Assembly (NCBI GenBank): GCA_030533445.1
Contig: CM060081.1
Span: forward strand, 22,614,611-22,678,610
Reading direction: 5' to 3'
DNA length: 64,000 nucleotides
Source of the DNA: Cyprinodon diabolis
Taxonomy: Eukaryota > Chordata > Actinopteri > Cyprinodontiformes > Cyprinodontidae
Positions 10,961-23,100 of the stretch are shown one piece after another; the first letter of the stretch is position 1; each line of letters begins with the position of its first letter. The notes under the pieces are model-generated. The model ran no database searches. It saw only the letters and a list, made by a program, of their open reading frames with translations, and was not told where the DNA came from. Position numbers and translations under genes: made by a program.

Positions 10961-13900
10961 GTAATGGCTAATAGCTAAAAACAAGAAGATGTCAGCTTTA
11001 AAATATAGCTCTCTACTTTTCTCCCCCGCCCCCCCCCGCCAAAGGAAGAGGGTGGGGTTTCTGAGCAGGGGAGACGTTTTGTAATTAAGTCTTTGGGCAT
11101 TTTGATTGGAGGAAAAAGTTAAAACGTTTCGTGTCAGAAGGTTTGCAGAAATAATGGAAATAGTGCAATGTTTTATATTATACATGGTGTATTTTATTCA
11201 TATGTCTTGCACATTGTAATTCTTTACTTGTAGTTATAAAAAATGTTAAGGGTGAAAATTTGTAATTAAAGTATGAAGAAATTATCTTTCACTTGTCAGT
11301 CATTATCATTGCACATATTTCAGTCAAATCTAGAATAATCTGTGCAATCAGAGATTACCATAGTCATAAGCATACCAATAACTGGTTATGACCCATTCTA
11401 TAAATATAGGAACAAAACACATGTCAATGGTATTATTATGTACTTTTACAGTATCTCTTTAATCATGCTGAATTTATTTGGCCTACTTATAAAAACATTT
11501 GTCTATGGGCCAGATTAGCACACATAGGAGTAAGGACAAGTGCAAAATTTTCCAACACAAACTTATCTTTGGAGAACAGTCTGATAGTGATGAAAGTGCA
11601 CTGGTTTGAGAAAAGGAAATACTTCTAGATATCCTGGGGCACAGATAACCTGATTTACTCCCTTATCTTTCTTAAAAACAGATGCAAGTTTTAACCAAAT
11701 CTTTGGGTAGCCCTGAGGATGGTCGGCTGACTCCCTGGGATGTGCATTTGCAGAGTGGACTGGCGTGATTAACAAAATAAGCCATCAGATGTCTTGCAGT
11801 CATTTGCAAACAAAAGCTGCGAAGCAAAGATTTTAAGAATATTGAAGGAAAGCAGTGCAACATCAAAAAGTCATACCTGTGGTTAAAGGTAGTGTATGCT
11901 TTCAAAGAGAGCTTATGCATACGGTTATAAATATTTACATAGTTTGAAGAGCTAATTATTCTTCTATTAATTTGATTTTGTACCCGGTCAAGTTACTTTT
12001 TAGCTATTTCAACTATTTAAAAACACAGTTGATATTTTATTGTTTGATTTTATTATGTCTGTTTTTATACAATTGAATGTATTATTTTTATATGTTAAAG
12101 CTATTTTATTTGTTTTTTGTATTTCTTGCAACACAGGTTATTTTTACAACATTCTGTTGCAGTTGAAACCAAAAAGAATAAACCACATGACAATATTACT
12201 GTAAATGACTACTAGTTTATTACTTTACTTTTGGTAACACCAAATCATTTATACAAATAGGGGACTGTTTACAAATCAGCACTTCCAGAGCTGCAATGAA
12301 TTTATTAGTAGGTTGATTACAGCAACAAACATCATTGATACAATAGAGGAGCCCCAAAAACTTTATTTTAATTATGGCCCCTTAGAGACTTGGGCCAGCA
12401 CTTTGTGCAATTAGACAGAAAGTCCGCTGTTCTACTGAATTAGGTTTGTTTAAAGAGCTCAAAAATGTAAGGCAAGGGAATTACATTTAATACACACTAT
12501 CATCCCAGAATAAAAGTTAAGACAAATGTTTTAAAGTCATCTTTAAGAGAATAATTCACATCTGTACATATGTTTTGTCTTAAAGGAGGTAAAGCCATGC
12601 TCTGAACATTCATTTAAAAAGTCCACACAGAAATAACCAATTTGCTTATGTATGTTATGTCTTTTATGCTCCAATCAAAAACAAACCTAGATAACACCCA
12701 AAACCACAAAGGAATAAATAAAACAATTATTTTCTGAATCACTAAACTTTAATTCTTCTTTAGTGCATGCTCTTTTAAAACATATAATTCCATTTTAATT
12801 TGATATGTTTGGCCATTTTACATCTTCCAAGTTTGGATATGTAAATTATGATTTGTAAATGTTGTTGATAATGTCTAATTAAACCAGAACTGCATCCAAA
12901 GTTCAATCCGACCTTCAAACAGTTCTTGGCATAAATATCTTGTTAGTCAAGTTTTGAACACTAAGTTTAAACACGTATGTTTATGACTTTTTTGTTTGAA
13001 TCATCAGGTAATCTTTTAAATGTTCCTAACTTTTATGAAATACATAGATCGTATCTCTTGGAATTACACTTTAATGAATACTCTACACATATAATTTTTT
13101 TACAGCAGAGAGAGAAAGCATGTGTAAAACATAAAAAACATGAAAAAACAAAAAAACGTTCCAATATTTTGGACAAATTAACGTTTTCAACCTAGTCTAT
13201 GTCTTTTGATACTATTGTGTTATAATATCTGCAAAAATATTGGTTATTTAAGCATATAGTGAACTACACATAGAGACTAATAATAAAGAAGGAATCATTT
13301 TTTTATTTAGTCTTAAAAATGTTGGTCATTTTTAATCCATGTTAAACCATTACAACAAAGAAAAATTCAGGCACATGCATGATTAAATGTTTCTGTTTAT
13401 TCTGCATTACTTATACATTAAGTATAAAACAAAGTACAACAAACCAAAATGGTAGAAAGCAAAATGGTAAAATAGGGTGCACCATTTACATGTTTTAACA
13501 GACTGAGTTAAAACACATCATTAGACAGTGGAGTAAACCCTCTTGAAGCAAATATAGATTTCACAGAGTAATTAATATACAACATATTCAGAGTGCATAC
13601 ACAAAATATCAACAAAATTCAAGAGAGATTAATGCAATCTTAAGTACACTACTGGGTAAATTTTATTAGCTCGTCTTTCTCTTTAGAAAAATTAGAATCA
13701 TGTTTATTTTTCAGTAAATGTGCAAGCTTTGAAATTAAATTGCACCATCATTAGGATTGCATAGTGTAAGAATTCTGAAGTTGGAAAGATAAAACAAAAG
13801 AGTAAGAACCAGAAGAAGCCCTTGAAGACTTCCCAGCAAAGCAGGTAGATGGATTCTGGTTTTCATCTCAGGTTTCTGACAAGTTTCTGAGAGACTCTTT

Positions 13901-14924
13901 TTTGTGTCAAATATCTACTTTATGGATCCTGCTCTCATACTTCCAGGTCCAGCCCTGTTTTACCAGTTTAACTCCCTGAAAGTTCCCTTTCATGCCTGTT
14001 AACCTCTCCTACCACATGAGATGTACCTCGAGCCAGTTCCTTCACGGCCAGTCATGCTAGAATTGTGCAGCGGCTGTGACAAAGTGTTGAAGCTAAGATG
14101 AAGCACTATCGCACCAATTTTGTTAGAGCTGGACTCAAATGGGACACCGTTTGAAGCAGAATTTGCCAAACATGTCAGCAGTGCAAAGTGCATTAGGAAA
14201 ATGTTCATTTATGATTATCTTTTACAAATTTTTCTAAAATTAGGCTTTATTAGTTTGATTGGTAAAATGGACAGCAGCCAATTCAGACAATATAAAATGA
14301 ATAATGAAAACAAGTGTAGGTCTACACAAAAATCTCCTCACCGAAACACTGTGCAAGCTATTTGAAAGAGTCTTGAAATGATAACTCACAAGCATATCAT
14401 TGCCAGATGTTTACATACACTTATCTTTGGTTTTAACTGCCAAAATAACTTGATCTCAACAATTTTCAGGGCTGAAAGATCATAGCAAACACAAATCTAT
14501 TTGCACATGTTCGCAGTTTGATCCATTTACGCTTATCTTTATTGGATCTAAGTGTTACAGACAAGCCTAATGATATTAATTTAACCGTTGAAATATTTTG
14601 TTCAATCTTAGTAAGTTGAAGCGCAGCTGTTTTTTTTTTTTTGTAGCCACCAACAGGGGTTCTGATATAACTCTGGCTTGACATCTTGCTATTCTTCTTG
14701 AGAGAATTCACAAAGAAAATTATTTTTGTTTAGGTTCCTAAAACAGCGCTTACTTTAGAACATAGTCTTACATTTCAAAGCTAATTGAGGTCAGGACAGT
14801 ATAGTTTTGTTTTTTCATACTGCAAGATCTCAACTTTCTTACTTGGAGTGCTTTTCCCTTGCTGCAAGAACACAGTGAATTTAAATCTCTACCTGCATTG
14901 ATTGTGTATGTGCTCCCAATGGAT
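10961..14924. other. Intergenic or long 3'-UTR DNA, no gene seen
   Basis: About 4 kb of AT-rich sequence lie between the atf1 5' region and the next recognisable repeat. All ORFs are short and show no family similarity, and no RNA gene was recognised. Part could belong to a long dip2b 3' UTR, which ends somewhere left of 20117, but no single poly(A) site stands out. Confidence 0.5.
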
Positions 14925-15115
14925 GTGCTAGCTCTCTCTGGGTACTCCGGCTTCCTCCCACAGTTCAAAAACACAATTAGGTGAACTGCTCTCTCTAACC
15001 TGCCCTGAGGTACAACCGCATGGGTTATGTAGATTGTTCTCCATATCTGTGTTACCCTATAATGGATTGGTGGCCTAGTCAGGATGCACTTATCCTCCTA
15101 CTCAATCCCAGATGG
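14925..15115 (+). repeat. Teleost dispersed repeat (header-type sequence)
   Basis: The phrase TCTCTGGGTACTCCGGCTTCCTCCCACAG is followed by AAAACACAATTAGGTGAA and ends near GGATTGGTGGCCTAGTCAGG. The same family occurs at 53640-53990 (+) and about 57440-57580 (minus). This is a very common fish repeat type, but I cannot assign its class with certainty. It ends about 40 bp before the Tc1 copy. Confidence 0.55.
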
Positions 15116-15157
15116 AGACTCCCACCCCATCATGACATATATAGATAAGTAAGTATA

Positions 15158-16761
15158 CAGTGGGGCAAAAAAGTATCTAGTCAGCCACCAATAGTGCAAG
15201 TTCTCCCACTTAAAAAGATGAGAGAGGCCGGTAATTTTCATCATAGATATACCTCAACTATGAGAGACAAAATGAGAAAAAAAATCCAGAAAATCACATT
15301 GTCTGATTTTTAAAGAATTTATTTGCAAAATATGGTGGAAAATAAGTATTTGGTCAATAACAAAAGTTCATCTCAATACTTTGTTATATACCCTTTGTTG
15401 GCAATGACAGAGATCAAACGTTTTCTGTAAGTCTTCACAAGGTTTTCACACACTGTTGCTGGTATTTTGGCCCATTCCTCCATGCAGATCTCCTCTAGAG
15501 CAGTGATGTTCTGGGACTGTCGCTGGGCAACATGGACTTTCAACTCCCTCCAAAGATTTTCTATGGGGTTGAGATCTGGAGACTGGCTAGGCCACTCCAG
15601 GACCTTGAAATCCTTCTTACGAAGCCACTCCTTCGTTACCCGGGCGGTGTGTTTGGAATCATTGTCATGCTGAAAGACCCAGCCACGTTTCATCTTCAAT
15701 GCCCTTGCTGATGGAAGGAGTTTTTCACTCAAAATTTGACGATACACGGCCCCATTCATTCTTTCCTTCACACGGATCAGTCGTCCTGGTCCCTTAGCAG
15801 AAAAACAGCCCCAAAGCATGATGTTTCCACCCCCATGCTTCACTGTAGGTATGGTGTTCTTTGGATGCAACTCAGCATTCTCTCTCCTCCAAACACGACG
15901 AGTAGAGTTTTTACCAAAAAGTTCTATTTTGGTTTCATCTGACCATATGATATTCTCCCAGTCATCATCTGGATCATCCAAATGCTCTCTAGCAAACTTG
16001 AGACGGGCCTTGACATGTACTGGCTTAAGCAGGGGGACACGTCTGGCACTGCAGGATTTGAGTCCCTGGCGGCGTAGTGTGTTACTGATGGTAGCCTTTG
16101 TTACTTTGGTCCCAGCTCTCTGCAGGTCATTCACTAGGTCCCCCCGTGTGGTTCTGGGATTTTTACTCACCGTTCTTGTGATCATTTTGACCCCACGGGG
16201 TGAGATCTTGCGTGGAGCCCCAGATCGAGGAAGATTATCAGTGGTCTTGTATGTTTTCCATTTTCTAATAATTGATCCCACAGTTGATTTCTTCACACCA
16301 AGCTGTTTACCTATTGCAGATTCAGACTTCCCAGCCTGGTGCAGGTCTATAATTTTGTTCCGGGTGTCCTTTGACAGCTCTCTAGTTTTGGCCATGGTGG
16401 AGTTTAGAGTGTGACTGTTTGAGGTTGTGGACAGGTGTCTTTTATACTGATAACGGGTTCAAACAGGTGCCATTAATGAAGGTAACGAGTGGAGGACAGA
16501 GGAGCCTCTTACAAAAGAAGTTACAGGTCTGTGAGAGCCAGAAATCTTGCTTGTTTGTAACTGACCAAATACTTATTTTCCACCATATTTTGCAAATAAA
16601 TCCTTTAAAAATCAGACAATGTGATTTTCTGGATTTTTTTTTCTCATTTTGTCTCTCATAGTTGAGGTATATCTATGATGAAAATTACCGGCCTCTCTCA
16701 TCTTTTTGAGTGGGAGAACTTGCAGTATTGGTGGCTGACTAAATACTTTTTTGCCCCACTG
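15158..16761 (-). mobile_element. Full-length Tc1/mariner element, copy 1
   Basis: The element is 1604 bp. It begins CAGTGGGGCAAAAAAGTA and ends with the inverse TTTTTGCCCCACTG, flanked by TA at 15156-15157 and 16762-16763. The terminal inverted repeats are about 200 bp (15158-15356 and 16562-16761), typical of long-TIR Tc1-like elements. It carries an intact minus-strand transposase and lies between atf1 and dip2b. Copy 2 at 38032-39633 is nearly identical. Confidence 0.95.
15373..16395 (-). CDS. Tc1-like transposase, intact (340 aa, DD34E)
   Basis: It is a single open frame of 340 aa starting [10 protein letters not shown], the usual length for Tc1 transposases. The N-terminal half has paired helix-turn-helix DNA-binding domains with a GRPR-like linker (SGAPRK, 58-63). 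The catalytic triad is complete: D153 in WSDE, D244 in FQHDND and E279 in [11 protein letters not shown], with 34 residues between the last two. It would cut and paste the element at TA sites. One difference from the frame-broken copy 2 is DNDSKHT here against DNDPKHT there. No stop or frameshift is visible, so activity is possible but unproven. Confidence 0.95.
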   Translation of the reverse strand: MAKTRELSKDTRNKIIDLHQAGKSESAIGKQLGVKKSTVGSIIRKWKTYKTTDNLPRSGAPRKISPRGVKMITRTVSKNPRTTRGDLVNDLQRAGTKVTKATISNTLRRQGLKSCSARRVPLLKPVHVKARLKFAREHLDDPDDDWENIIWSDETKIELFGKNSTRRVWRRENAELHPKNTIPTVKHGGGNIMLWGCFSAKGPGRLIRVKERMNGAVYRQILSEKLLPSARALKMKRGWVFQHDNDSKHTARVTKEWLRKKDFKVLEWPSQSPDLNPIENLWRELKVHVAQRQSQNITALEEICMEEWAKIPATVCENLVKTYRKRLISVIANKGYITKY

Positions 16762-16763
16762 TA

Positions 16764-17463
16764 GATGGAAGGAAGCTCAACCAAATCTGTTTGTTTACAA
16801 AAGCTAGTCAAAGAATCTCTATCCTCCCAAATATCTTCCTCGTCGAGGCCAATTCTTTATTCAATCCAGGGCTTAACCACTTTGGAATAGTTTTTCCTCA
16901 TTTAACAACCCTATGTTTAACAGTAGAACATTTTAAATGTCTTTTAATAATTAATTCAATGAAGGGTTGGACATGACACCACATCATGACATGTATGCTG
17001 CTAATAGGTGTTTATGTGTGGGTTTAAAAAAATGTGTATTTTTTTTTGTTGTCTGCTGATTATTGTTTTATTACTATTGGATTTGAAATTATTATTTAAA
17101 ATTTTCACAAGTTCTCGTTTTTGGTGGAACCTTAAGATAAGCCACACAGGCTTTTAGCCACTTCCTGCTCTGTATTTCTCTTTTAACTGTGTACTCAATG
17201 TATTCTTTTGAGCAAAATAAATGTATAATTGCCTAGAAACACGTACATCTGAACACTAGTAAGAAAAAACTAACAAGTGTTCCAAGGTGGTCCAATGGGA
17301 TTCCAGAAACGCATTGAAAACAGATTTAGGAATGATAAAGCAGATCACTATAAAGCTTCCTCAACCAAAATAATAAAGTCCTTAAAATATGATGGATACC
17401 AGCAGCATTTGTCAAAGGCAAAAGTTTCTAATGGTACTGGTGTTGTATGAGTATATCTTAAGT
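16764..17463. other. Spacer without recognisable gene
   Basis: About 700 bp of AT-rich DNA lie between Tc1 copy 1 and the hAT/SINE nest. Only short ORFs without similarity are present. AATAAA-type hexamers occur but cannot be tied to a transcript. Confidence 0.5.
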
Positions 17464-18305
17464 AGGGCTGCAACCAATGATTATTTTTCAAATCAATTCA
17501 CCTGTTGATTATTTTTTCGAATAATCTATTAATAATCGGATGGCAAAAGGTTCCATAAAGAACATTTTATGCAAAATTAAACCAAGTGAAACTAAAGCTT
17601 TTCCACTTGAGCAGCTCTGGATAGAGCATATTTACAGATAGAATTTTTTTTTATATTAAATGCACTTTTATTTAAATATATATATAAATTTTGCAATTTT
17701 GGTATAATTACTGCTCTAAGTGGGTTGCTCTGTCAGATAAAGGCCTGTTTTACAGTCTCTATACTCTGGGTGGGGGTTTGGGTGGCCTAGTTGTTAGAGA
17801 AGGCTGCAAGTACCTGGTTTGATCCCCACACCCTGCACTCTGGGTCCCTGAGCAAGACCCTTAACCCCCGATTGCTCCCCAGGCGCTGCACAGTGAAGTG
17901 GAGGAGTGGAAGATGGTGCTTTGTTCATTCAAGACCTAAATGATTTATTTCAACCTACATGCTAAGCAATATGTGTGAAGAAAAATTAGCATTGCAAAAC
18001 ACCTTCAATTTACCATTCCCTGATAATGGCAGCATCAATCTAAAGGGGGAGTGGCGGCCTAGTGGTTAGGGCATAGAGCTTGGAACCCGGTTCTGAGTTC
18101 AAACTCCACTCCCACAGACTGCCACTCTGGGTCTCTGAGCAAGACCCTTAACCAATGGCAGCCCTCTGCTCCCCAAGTTGATGGGTTAAGATGCAGAAGT
18201 GAATTTCTCCATTGTGAGATCAATAAAGTTCAATTATTATTATTACTCCAGTTAACGATTAATTGATTACTAAATTAGTTGACGATTATTTTAATTATTA
18301 GATTA
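17464..18305 (+). mobile_element. hAT MITE split by two SINE-type insertions
   Basis: TAGGGCTGCAACCAATGATT at 17464 starts the MITE, which runs to AGTCTCTATACTC. It resumes at about 18246 with CAGTTAACGATTAATTGATTACTAAATTAG. In the uninterrupted copy at 9434 these two parts are adjacent (CTATACTCCAGTTAACG). The intervening DNA holds one SINE-like body (17766-17905) and a second composite unit (17906-18240). The short repeat TACTC/TTACTC at the junctions may be a target duplication. The right MITE terminus is eroded. Confidence 0.75.
17906..18240 (+). repeat. Composite SINE unit, partner of 41533-41866
   Basis: The 335-bp unit has a 137-bp leader (starting GTGGAAGATGGTGCTTTG) and then a tRNA-derived SINE from 18043. 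The SINE has A-box TGGCGGCCTAGTGGTTAG, B-box-like GGTTCTGAGTTCAAACTCC, body CTCTGAGCAAGACCCTTAACC, and tail GAGATCAATAAAGTTCAATTATT. The whole unit, leader included, recurs in reverse orientation at 41533-41866. The leader is not part of the other SINEs in the window. Confidence 0.75.
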
Positions 18306-20116
18306 AGCTTTTCTTTTTTTTTCTTTTATCTAAGCTTTTGTTTATGTTTTATATCTCTTAACTGTCACCCCCAAAAATCCTCAAACACCTAAATAAAATA
18401 TACTAAAGCTTGTTGTCTCGATTATTAAAGGTGGAAGTATGATTAGAAGACAGAAATACTTGTTCCTCATGACAGTTGAGCTGTTTACTCTATGTATATC
18501 AGAGTGAATCCATTCTTCTGCACAGAATTCTTAATTTTTTTTTAAATTAGCGATATTTATTGTATAATTGTTTAACAATTTATTCCAATAAATGACCAAA
18601 CAACCCAAATGAATGATGTTCACGCCATTCGTTGATGAGTGCCTGTAAACTTCTGAATAGAACTGTTAAATTCAGCCTTTTTATTTTCCTCTCACTGGCA
18701 TCTTTCATGTGGCTCAGTTTTGCAACTGCATTCACAAGTGCAAAATTCCAGTGACTGAACACAGAAAAAAAAAAAATTCGACCTGTTTACTACCTTCTGC
18801 TGGCTACAGTATAAACAACAATGATTTTAGAATTCAAAGTACTTATATACAAAAAGTTGCACAAACAAACAAAACATACAGTTGGAACGTTTGAGTGCTG
18901 AGAGGCTCCATGATGTTTTACATAACTGAGAGCATCAAGTTTGTTTGGCAGCATGGTGGCCATGGATGTCAGATGAACAGAAGTGGACCAATTTTTTTTT
19001 TTAGATTTTTCACTTACAAAGTAACCCGTCAGCCTGTAAACAGTCACACTATTAGTTTTGCAAACCTCTTTGCAGACACTAACAGGGAAATACCTGCACT
19101 AACAGTGATAGCCCTCCCAGTAAACTTGGATTATTCTGCTCAGAATAACATGCTCTAAAACCATTATGCTCATAATGCCTCATTGTTATAATAAAATAGA
19201 TTTTTTTTTCTTTTAAAAAGTGCAACGTTTTGTCCATTCTCAGACACAATGATTTAAAGTGATTCACCCTTTCAGTCCTTATATAGCTAACATCCCCCAA
19301 CAAAAGTACTTTTTGTTAGATTCTATTTACAGTCTTCTTTGCTAATGTTACAGCCTCCCAGCTTGGTTATCTATTCATAGAGGAGCAGCTGAGAGAGGTG
19401 AGGAAAAACATTATTATTCATTTATACAAATAAAAATATCTAGTGACATACAGTATCCAAAATACAAAGAGACCCTCAGTTGTTACAGTAAAGAAAAGAA
19501 TATGGGCTCTTTTTTATTGTATTTATCCCTTTTGGGTATTTATGGAACTTATGCTCCAGTGATTGAGGAAAAATAAGAAGCCATTAATAGCAGATTCAAT
19601 AAAAGTTAAGAAAGGAATGTATGGCTGAAGTTTTGTAAGGCAGGAAATATTATCAAAGCAGGAATATCTATTTGGTTTCAGTTGGGGGGTAGGGTAGGTG
19701 GGGGGTCAAATATGCACACTGGGTGAACCATGTGTCAGTTATCATGACTTTTCCTCTTATCCATGTTGCTGAGACTTTGACTAAGACAGGACGCCAGTAT
19801 TTGTTGCCAAAGGGACCTGTTGCCTCTTCTTCTCAATTCTCAACAAAAAAGTGCATCAGAGACTCTGCTTTCCTCTTCATTTTGCAGCATATTTTAACTG
19901 CTATGTTTGCAAAATGTGGTGTTTATATAAAAACACAGTGTTCAACCCCAAACACAGACATGCAGTGGTAAAGATATGCTGGTGTCAAACAGGGCTGTGT
20001 GTCTGTACATGTGCTTCATGCTTTTCTGCTCCCCACACATATACATACAACCCGTCCAGACTGCTCACTGGTACGATCAAACGTCCAAGAATCAAACCAG
20101 GATGGCCACCAGCTTT
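18306..20116. other. dip2b 3' flank or 3' UTR, no coding gene seen
   Basis: 1.8 kb lie downstream of the dip2b stop codon on the minus strand. Several TTTATT hexamers on the + strand (for example 19513-19518) read AATAAA on the minus strand and could end the transcript, but none is decisive. A G-rich tract lies at about 19685-19706. ORFs are short and without similarity. Confidence 0.5.
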
Positions 20117-23100
20117 TCACATGTTGTACGCAACATAGATGGGATCCAACTGGTCGGCAAGGAACGAGTCGCGGAGGTGCATGCGTTGCTTCTCTCCCCT
20201 GGAGTTGATGGGTATGACACCAGGGTCAACAATTACCACCACGCCCACGATGAGGTGGTGGCCCTCCAGGACCACATTTGTGATGAGGGGCACGAGGTCA
20301 AGCGCGTCCTGCTCTGAGCCGCACAGCTCTGAAACCACCACCAGTAGGTTGGTCCATGTAAACACAGCACTGTGACGGATCAAAGCGAGGTGATCAGTGA
20401 TTAGAAATTCAAAAACATTTTGATTTTAAGATTAATAAAGCATCAGAGGCATCCTCACCTTTCAGCAATACTTCGATGAGCTCGTGACACAGAAGTCTCA
20501 ATGTCAATAGGGTGGTATCGTAACCCTCGAAGCTCTAGCGTCTCTTCCAGTGAGCCCACCACAAACAGGGCATCATGTCGATCTGAAACACGCAGAAATG
20601 TTTGTAGAGACAGCAAAGAAAAAAAATGTAGACCAGTAATTGTCCAATGATGTCCCACTAAAGACAGTGCAAATAAAGCACTGCTTCCCTCTCCGGAGGT
20701 GGCAAAAGTTTTTAGCATGAGTTTTTGCTTCTGCAACCACCTGGGCAGCAGCATGCTTGGCCTCACAATACCAAATATCTGCCTCAGGAGTTCCAAAAGT
20801 CAGCCAGGCACAATAGACTCCTACATTTGACAGCATCCCTTACTGCCGGTGTCCACCATCAGGTTCCTGGATTGTTTTCACAACAGGCACTACAGACCTT
20901 ATAGCCACAGCTACGTGGGGCTGTATAACAGTGGAGGTAGATATTATGGTCCACTCAGACTCCATGCCGCCAGCTTGTCCCTGGAATCTAGGAGAAGCTC
21001 TCTTAAGTGAGACCTCCACCAGATGTAACCAGCAGACCCTCACTACTACCTGCTGGCCTGCTGAGTCTATCCAACCTACTGCTCCTCCAGCTCACCACTA
21101 GGTGGCAATCAGTGGACAGTTCCTGAGTGTCCAAGACATGGGCTGAAGGTTAGAAGATATGATTCCAAAGTGGATCATCAACCTCCGCCCTACAGGGAGT
21201 CCTGGTGCACCATCGGACATCGTTATGTTTGAACATAGTGTTCATTATGATTATGATGGTGTTCATTAGAGATTAATCTAAGTAAAGGAAAAAAATCCTT
21301 AATTATTCAGTTCTTATTACTACTACAAGTCCCAGAATGCGTCACTGAAAAGAGCAGGCAGCTAATCACTGAATTGGGAACACCTGGGGGGATAGCAGTA
21401 CTCTCTGCACTGGAGATGGAAAACAAAACAGCTCAACAAGAGTAGAAGGCAATTCAACATATGGTTCCTCTCAAAGACATTACTGGTGTCGTTGAAAATT
21501 TCTTTTGATGATATTTGATGTTACAAAGAAATCAGCATTTTTCCTAATCTTTAAAGGTGGGCCCTAATTAATGTTTGATTATGACCCCAAAACCCAAAAA
21601 AGATGAATAACGATTTATGGCTACTGTTAGAGAAACTGTGGAAAACGATTGATGGTCAATATCGATGCTTTAAAGGTTAAAGCTTGCTTTATGACAGTCT
21701 TGGTAAAAATCTAAGCACAATCTCAAATAATATTGGATCATATTCTAATTCTATTCATCTCTAAAAACATAAATCTGAAACAAATGGTCATCAGATATGT
21801 GATTTAACAGGCAGTATTTCATCAAATGTATTTATCTAAAAATATTTAAGTTTGAGATGGATCTGTCGCTTTACCTCCGCTTGCATCCAGCAGATCTGTC
21901 CTTTTTACAAAACCCAAGTATCCAGTTCGGGCCCATAACGTGTGTGGGTCTCCAAAGCTGAGCTTGGTGTTGAAGTGGTCTGCCTGCAGACTCTCCTCTC
22001 CGTAGATAGTGTAGTAACCGCTGGCATTGTGAGGGCTGTTCACCCAGATCTGAGTCAGAGAAACAAAAATGGTGTTTGTTCAACCCTGGAGGGCTTTGTT
22101 TGGTACTGACATACTGTTCCCTTAAAAGAGTAATATCAGCTATGTTACCTCCCCCAGGTGAGAATCCCCAAGAGGGCCTTTGGTCTCTGGATGCACAATG
22201 ATCACTCTGACACCTGGAAGTATCTGTAAAATCACAAAAACGCATCAGCAACATTTTTGTCTGAGGGTTTAACAAACCAGTCAATATCTCATGTATCCCA
22301 CCTTGCCAGACTCCATCAGTGGAAGACTCTGAGGTGCTCCTCTCTCCACCAGCCTCACTCTGGAACAAGAAAGAAAACATAGCTAAACACATGCAGTCAC
22401 AGCAAATTAATTGGAGCATCTACAAAATGATTAACCTCAAACGAATAGTGGAAAGTAAATAAAAAACATTTCTAAAGCTCATACATCTGGTATTTTATAA
22501 TAAAAAAAATTTGCAAGACAAAATATACCTTGTTTTTCTAATCTATAGAGAAATAATAAAGGGCAAGTGTGACACTGAAACTGTGGGTGGGCCGAACACT
22601 GATTGGCTAAGGTAAAGCCAGATGTGTAGAGAGAAATTAGATGTTCTGGACGTCCTTTGACTTTTTCCTGGTGTGTTATATTCAATACGGTTGCTGTGTG
22701 GATGTTTAAATATACAATATACTTGTAATTTCAATTTCTAGGCAAGGCAAGGCAAGGCAAATTTATTTGTATAGCACAATTCAGTACAAAGACAATGCAA
22801 AGTGCTTTACATGATTAAAATACAGGAAGATAAAACAGAATCAAAGCAAGTAGAAAAAATAAAATAAAATAAAATAAAAAATGCAGAAACAAAAAAGAAT
22901 ATTAAAAACAGTTGTACTAAAGAAAATATGTTTTAGTTGAACTGTTTAACTAGAACAGTTGAAGGCAATCCTAAACAAATGTGTTTTTAGTCTTGATTTA
23001 AAGGAACTCAGGCTTTCCGCACTTTTACAGTTTTCTGGAAGTTTGTTCCAGATAAGTGGAGCATTGGAACTAAATGCTGCTTCTCTATGTTTAGTTCTGG

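Noticed and set aside
15467..16661. + strand ORFs of up to 198 aa across Tc1 copy 1 (and equivalents at 38609-39537)
   Set aside because: Shadows of the minus-strand transposase or readings of the terminal inverted repeat; they recur in both copies only because the copies are alike.
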